Program-made: the position numbers and the translations under genes
DNA from: Apophysomyces variabilis
Taxonomy: Eukaryota; Mucoromycota; Mucoromycetes; Mucorales; Mucoraceae
NCBI GenBank assembly: GCA_002749535.1
Contig: MZZL01000015.1
Span: 3,590-24,657, forward strand
Direction: 5' to 3'
Length of the DNA stretch: 21,068 nucleotides
In this document: piece by piece, positions 17,641 through 21,068 of the stretch
Numbering within the stretch: position 1 is the first letter of the stretch
How the letters are laid out: every line of letters begins with the position of its first letter
Notes under the pieces: generated by a model
What the model saw: the letters and a program-made list of their open reading frames with translations, nothing else
Database searches by the model: none
Told to the model about the DNA's origin: nothing

Positions 17641-17669
17641 GATGGTAGAATCTTTTTTTGACCGCAGTG
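17641..17669 (-). repeat. Right terminal inverted repeat of the CACTA element
   Basis: Reversed, it starts CACTGCGGTCAAAAAAAGAT and continues TCTACCATC. Identical to the right end of the small element at 5631-5659. Confidence 0.93.
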
Positions 17670-17672
17670 ACA
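17670..17672. repeat. Target site duplication, right (ACA)
   Basis: Matches 12025-12027. It is also an in-frame Thr codon of the interrupted pol gene. Confidence 0.88.
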
Positions 17673-18017
17673 AAAGGAGGTAGTTACATACTTACTGATG
17701 AAACAGGTGCACTACTTGCCCGAAACATTCCACCCTCTCACATTAAGCTTATCTCTCAAGACACTGTTGTTAAAACAGATGACGTCTATGAAGTACAAGC
17801 TATTGTCGATCACAAGGTTAAACTGGGCAAACCAGGTCAATACCTTTATAGAGTACAGTGGAAGAACTATAGTTCTGAACATGATACATGGGAGCCAGTA
17901 GAACACTTCAGTGATCTTTCACTCATTGAAAAATACTGGCAACGACGCAAACTAGGTGACAGAAAACCTCCCACTGAAGATTCAAACAGTCGTTCTATCA
18001 AACGTAGACGCGCTTAG
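17673..18017 (+). pseudogene. pol: Ty3/gypsy copy B Pol 3' end with chromodomain
   Basis: Displaced 3' end of copy B pol, separated from 12027 by the CACTA element. It begins KGGSYILTDETG, which matches KGGSYTLVDEQN of copy C, and ends with TAG 18015-18017 after a basic tail (SIKRRRA). YEVQAIVDHKV ... YLYRVQWKNYSSEHDTWEP ... IEKYWQRR is a chromodomain, with the aromatic positions Y, W and W kept. Such C-terminal chromodomains guide integration towards marked chromatin in chromoviruses. An apparent start upstream of 17670 lies in the transposon end and is not real. Downstream, copy B's untranslated end, polypurine tract and 3' LTR are missing because copy C follows within about 10 bp. Confidence 0.9.
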
Positions 18018-18026
18018 AGCATGTCN

Positions 18027-18377
18027 TGATGTATAAAACGAAAATAACAGAATGCTCAAAATAAGCGAGACTGAAAAAGATATTCTTTATTTCACAAATG
18101 ACTGTTCTCTTTAAATATCTTTAGAAACGCGTATGGGTAAAAGCGAGTTGGGTAGTTACTAATATCTTTTGTAAAATCTGTATGATCAGTAATGACACAT
18201 TAATCTTCTGTCTTTTGATATTCTGTGTCCGCTAGGGTCCCAGCAACAGATGAATAGATTATGAAGATGTTAGTGTAACCTGATCCATACAGGCATTATA
18301 GCCGATATGTTCACTGACAGTCTGGACCTGATGTTTTATCCACTGAATATAGTGATGTAATCATGTCAGATATGACA
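18027..18377 (-). repeat. 3' LTR of Ty3/gypsy copy C
   Basis: 351 bp; on the minus strand it starts TGTCATATCTGACATG, right after a polypurine tract, and ends TTTTATACATCA, giving TG...CA ends. It contains TATTTAAAGAGA (18121-18110) and an AATAAAG motif. The terminal ~130 bp are nearly the same as 5985-6117 in the opposite direction. The 5-bp target duplication would be 18022-18026, which includes the only ambiguous base (N at 18026). Confidence 0.82.
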
Positions 18378-18390
18378 TTACCCCCCACCA
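18378..18390 (-). other. Polypurine tract of copy C
   Basis: On the minus strand GGTGGGGGGTAA directly precedes the LTR TG start. Such tracts prime plus-strand DNA synthesis in LTR retroelements. Its position fixes the LTR edge and element orientation. Confidence 0.75.
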
Positions 18391-18530
18391 GGTTCTTGAC
18401 AGCGTTGGAAAGATAGTAATTGATATAGTAAAAGCATGGTTAAAAGTATTAGATAATAATATTGTGGCACGTCAATAAAAAACCTCAGAAAAAACCCAAT
18501 GGAAAAAAAGTGTAAAGGAAAAAGACTTGC
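18391..18530 (-). other. Copy C 3' untranslated internal sequence
   Basis: About 140 bp between the pol stop codon (TAG at 18533-18531) and the polypurine tract. Nothing else recognised. Confidence 0.5.
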
Positions 18531-21068
18531 CTACATGCGTTTGGTACGTTTGGTAGTAGAAGGTCCTGATTGTTGGGCCTGTTTCCTTTTGCCAGTACCT
18601 GATTGGCGTTGCCAATACCTTTCAATAATAGCAGGATCGTTGAAATCCTCAGGGTTCTGCCAAGTATTTTCGTCGTCTTTATAACCTTTCCATTTGACGA
18701 AGTACTGGTAGTGTCCTTTGCGCACTTCCCTGTGATTGACGATGTTCTGCACTTCATAGTAGTCGTCTGAAACTACTGTGTCAGGCGAAATAAGTTTCAT
18801 ATGAGATGGTGCGACATCTCGTGGAAGCAACATGTTCTGCTCATCAACCAAAGTATAGCTGCCTCCTTTGTTCTGTCTCAGAACAGTGAATGGTCCTTCG
18901 TATCTTGGGTCTGTTTTGCTGCTTCTAGACACGTTCACGATCATGACCTTGCTTCCAGGAGGAAATTCAACAATGCGATGATTGCTGTCAAACTTGTTGC
19001 TTTGTTTATTCTGCATTGTTTTAATGCGTTCATGGATAGCAGGTATCACTACTCGTTCCATTTGTTCGAGGCGTTTGGTCATTGCCCGAGTATCATCAGA
19101 AGTCTGTTGTACATTTCCTACTTTTACTTTACGATAGTCCTCGAAATTGTTTGGTTGACGGGCAAACATCAACGCAAAAGGACGTGTGTTGTGCAAAGAG
19201 GAAATTTTCAGATTGATAGCAAGTTGTGCACTTGGTAAATACAAATCCCAATCTTGTTTCTTACCTTGCAATCTTTTGACAACAACCTCTTTCATGGTTT
19301 TTACCCATCGTTCTGCGACGCCGTTTGCGCGTGGATGATATGGTGTTACCAGTCTGTGGTCTATTCCTGAGTGTTCTGTAACGAGTGTGATGACTTCGTT
19401 GACAAATTCAGTGCCATTGTCTGATTGCAGGACTTTCAGGAAACCATAGTCACAGAATACTTAAATAAGTTGCCTAGCAACAGAAAGTGCAGATTTGTCT
19501 AGTAACGCTCATAAAATGCAAAAGCATGAAAATACATCAACCATAACTAATACAAAGTTATTACTGTTGATAGTGGTGGTATTGAAGTCACCAAGGTCAA
19601 TAGCCCAGTGGTCTCCAGGTTGGTCTGCGGTTATGTGTCATAAGGGATAATAACCGTGTTTTCTGATGTTGAATCATTGACAGTCAATACACTTGGCTAC
19701 TGTGTTAAGTGCATCTTGTTTGATAGTGCTCCAGTGGATTCCGTCACTGTATAAAGCATTCACAATAGCATCTGAACCGAAATGGCCAAGAAGATGTGCT
19801 TTCTCCAGCAGTGATTGTCGTTCTGCTGTAGGAGGTGTCATATACTCATGTGGTTTCAGTAAGCGTTGCGTGAGAACGTGTGTGGGAGTAGATGAAGGTG
19901 TTCCTGAATTGTCATGAGATGATGTGTTTGTGGAAATACCCCCCTCTGAAAATGGAACAGGTGGTGCAAACAGATGCAAGAGAGCATCTGATAAAACGTT
20001 AGTGATGCCAGGACGATATACCACACAGTAAGTATAATCACAAATAGTATCAAGCCAGTTGATCATCATTAAATTGGCAATTTCCTGAGTGTGCAGGTAA
20101 GTTAAAGTGTGATGATCAGTGTAGAGCGTGAATTTGTTACCCCAAAGAAATTTGTGAAACTTTTTGAGGGCGTAGACAACGGCAAGTAATTTACGTTGTG
20201 TGACAGAATAGTTGCGCTCTGATTGACTAAGGGAGCGTGCCATAAAACTGATGTAATGAATGCGGTTGTTAATGACTTGATAGAGGACAGCGCCAATACT
20301 GTCATTGGATGTGTCTGTAGCAACTGAGAAGGGTTCATCCATGTTTGGATGGCTGAGGATAGGAGCTTTCTCCAAAATTGCCTTGACACGATTGAATATG
20401 TCAGTGTGCTGTGATGTCCAGAGGTTTTCAAGACTACCAGCATTGCGTAATTTGTCAAGTGGTGCCATAAGAGTGGAAATGGTAGGTATGTGCACTCGGA
20501 AGTAATTGACAAGTCCAAGAAACCTTTGAATATCTTTGCCTGTTTTGGGCTGTGGCCAAGTTTGAACGTTTGTAACCTTGCGCGGGTCAAGGCGAATACC
20601 ATCTGCATCCATGCAGAAACAAAGTAAATAAACAGCGCATTGCGCGAAGTGACATTTCTCTGGATTGAGTATGAGATTGACAGCAGTGAGATGGCGGATT
20701 GCATCTGCAACGTGTTCCGTGTATTCTTCCAGTGTTTTGGAAAAGATGATGATATCATCAATGAACGTAGTAACATAGTTAAGTCCGTGAAAGACATAAT
20801 TCATAACGCATTGAAATTTTAAGGAGATGGGTTTGAGTCCAAAAGGACAACCACAGAACATGTATTGTATGCCATTGACAGTGAAGGCAGTTTTGTGTTG
20901 GTGAGGTTCATAAATTTGAAACCGATGAAAAGCATTTTTCAGGTCAAGTGTGGAGAACACTGTTGCGCCATGCATCTTCTGAAAGATGTCATTAATTAAC
21001 GGAAGTGGGAAACGATCATCTGGAAGCAGATTGTTGATGTGGCGTGGGTCTAGGCAAGGTCGTCTGCC
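18531..21068 (-). pseudogene. pol: Ty3/gypsy copy C Pol: RT, RNase H, integrase, chromodomain; partial
   Basis: One continuous minus-strand frame from the window end (21068) to TAG 18533-18531, with no frameshift but four internal stops, all in the integrase: 19676-19674 TGA, 19640-19638 TGA, 19511-19509 TGA and 19463-19461 TAA. From the first base it reads RRPCLDPRHIN (RT), then STLDLKNAFHRF, FGLKPISLKFQ, the active site FIDD, RNase H (VATDTSNDSIGAVL, LYTDHHTLTYL), an HHCC finger ending CIDCQ, and integrase motifs HWAIDLG, SDNGTEF and NGVAERW (all three catalytic residues present). RYEGPFTVL and a chromodomain (YYEVQNIVNHRE, YFVKWKGY, TWQNPEDF) close it. It is a close relative of copy B. Gag, protease and the 5' LTR lie outside the window. 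Confidence 0.9.

Larger units (their letters stand above)
12028..17669. mobile_element. CACTA (En/Spm-type) DNA transposon, two genes, inserted in copy B
   Basis: 5642 bp bounded by 29-bp imperfect terminal inverted repeats: the outer 9 (CACTGCGGT) and inner 10 (GATTCTACCA) bases are identical, the middle 8 differ. It is flanked by ACA on both sides. Taking out the element plus one ACA rejoins the Ty3/gypsy integrase tail and chromodomain in one frame, which proves the boundaries. Inside are a rightward Tnp2 transposase gene (12238-15294) and a convergent leftward gene (16361-15397), then about 1.1 kb of non-coding right arm. Both genes carry stops, so the copy looks inactive, though the insertion is younger than copy B. 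Confidence 0.95.

Noticed and set aside
18801..19238. 145-codon plus-strand frame
   Set aside because: Antisense shadow of copy C integrase/chromodomain frame.
20102..20797. Long (231 codon) minus-strand frame inside copy C pol
   Set aside because: Alternate frame of the RT/RNase H region, whose true frame holds all catalytic motifs.
1..21068. UGA reassigned to an amino acid, given many in-frame TGA codons
   Set aside because: TAA and TAG stops also interrupt the same genes, the CACTA transposase frame itself ends in TGA, and comparable copies have CGA or other sense codons at these places. Mutation is simpler.

Overview
The window looks like fungal nuclear DNA from an early-diverging lineage, most likely Mucoromycota (Mucorales type). 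That is inferred from the AT-rich background, the 49-72 nt GT-AG introns and the families present: chromodomain Ty3/gypsy retrotransposons, CACTA (Tnp2/Transposase_21) and hAT elements. No host housekeeping gene, tRNA or rRNA is recognisable. The whole 21 kb is a layered transposon graveyard, and every clearly assignable gene belongs to a mobile element.

Layout. (1) 1-632, minus strand: 5' part of a hAT transposase gene (BED zinc finger, two introns, two in-frame TGA stops). (2) 640-1120: purine-rich tract, then a GC-rich palindromic tract. (3) 1158-2283, plus: C-terminal piece of a Tnp2-like transposase with two introns, followed by a pyrimidine-rich tract. (4) 2874-3316: minisatellite of 22 short units. 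(5) 3579-3857, minus: second BED-finger hAT remnant. (6) 4312-5659: non-autonomous CACTA element with a TAA target duplication. (7) ~5804-7257: Ty3/gypsy copy 'A', an LTR plus a degenerate gag. (8) ~7258-18017: Ty3/gypsy chromovirus 'B' (LTR, gag-protease, RT, RNase H, integrase, chromodomain), apparently inserted in A and split by (9). (9) 12028-17669: a 5.6-kb CACTA element with a spliced transposase gene and a convergent second gene, flanked by an ACA duplication. (10) 18027-21068, minus: Ty3/gypsy chromovirus 'C' (3' LTR, polypurine tract, pol), running off the window end.

How the parts relate. B interrupts A, the CACTA element interrupts B between the integrase C-terminus and the chromodomain, and C lies just beyond B's stop codon. 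The 1.35-kb element at 4312-5659 matches the two arms of the 5.6-kb CACTA element and lacks its coding centre, so it is an internal-deletion derivative that the large element's transposase could once have mobilised.

Nearly all coding regions are broken, mostly by single in-frame stops (18 counted) rather than frameshifts. Many sit where a paralogue or the family pattern has CGA, CAA or CAG, which suggests C-to-T decay after insertion. I found no novel defence, metabolic or regulatory system. The most interesting points are the exact nesting, the autonomous/non-autonomous CACTA pair with shared subterminal palindromes, the two-gene layout of the CACTA element, the stop-codon pattern and the hairpin-prone minisatellite.
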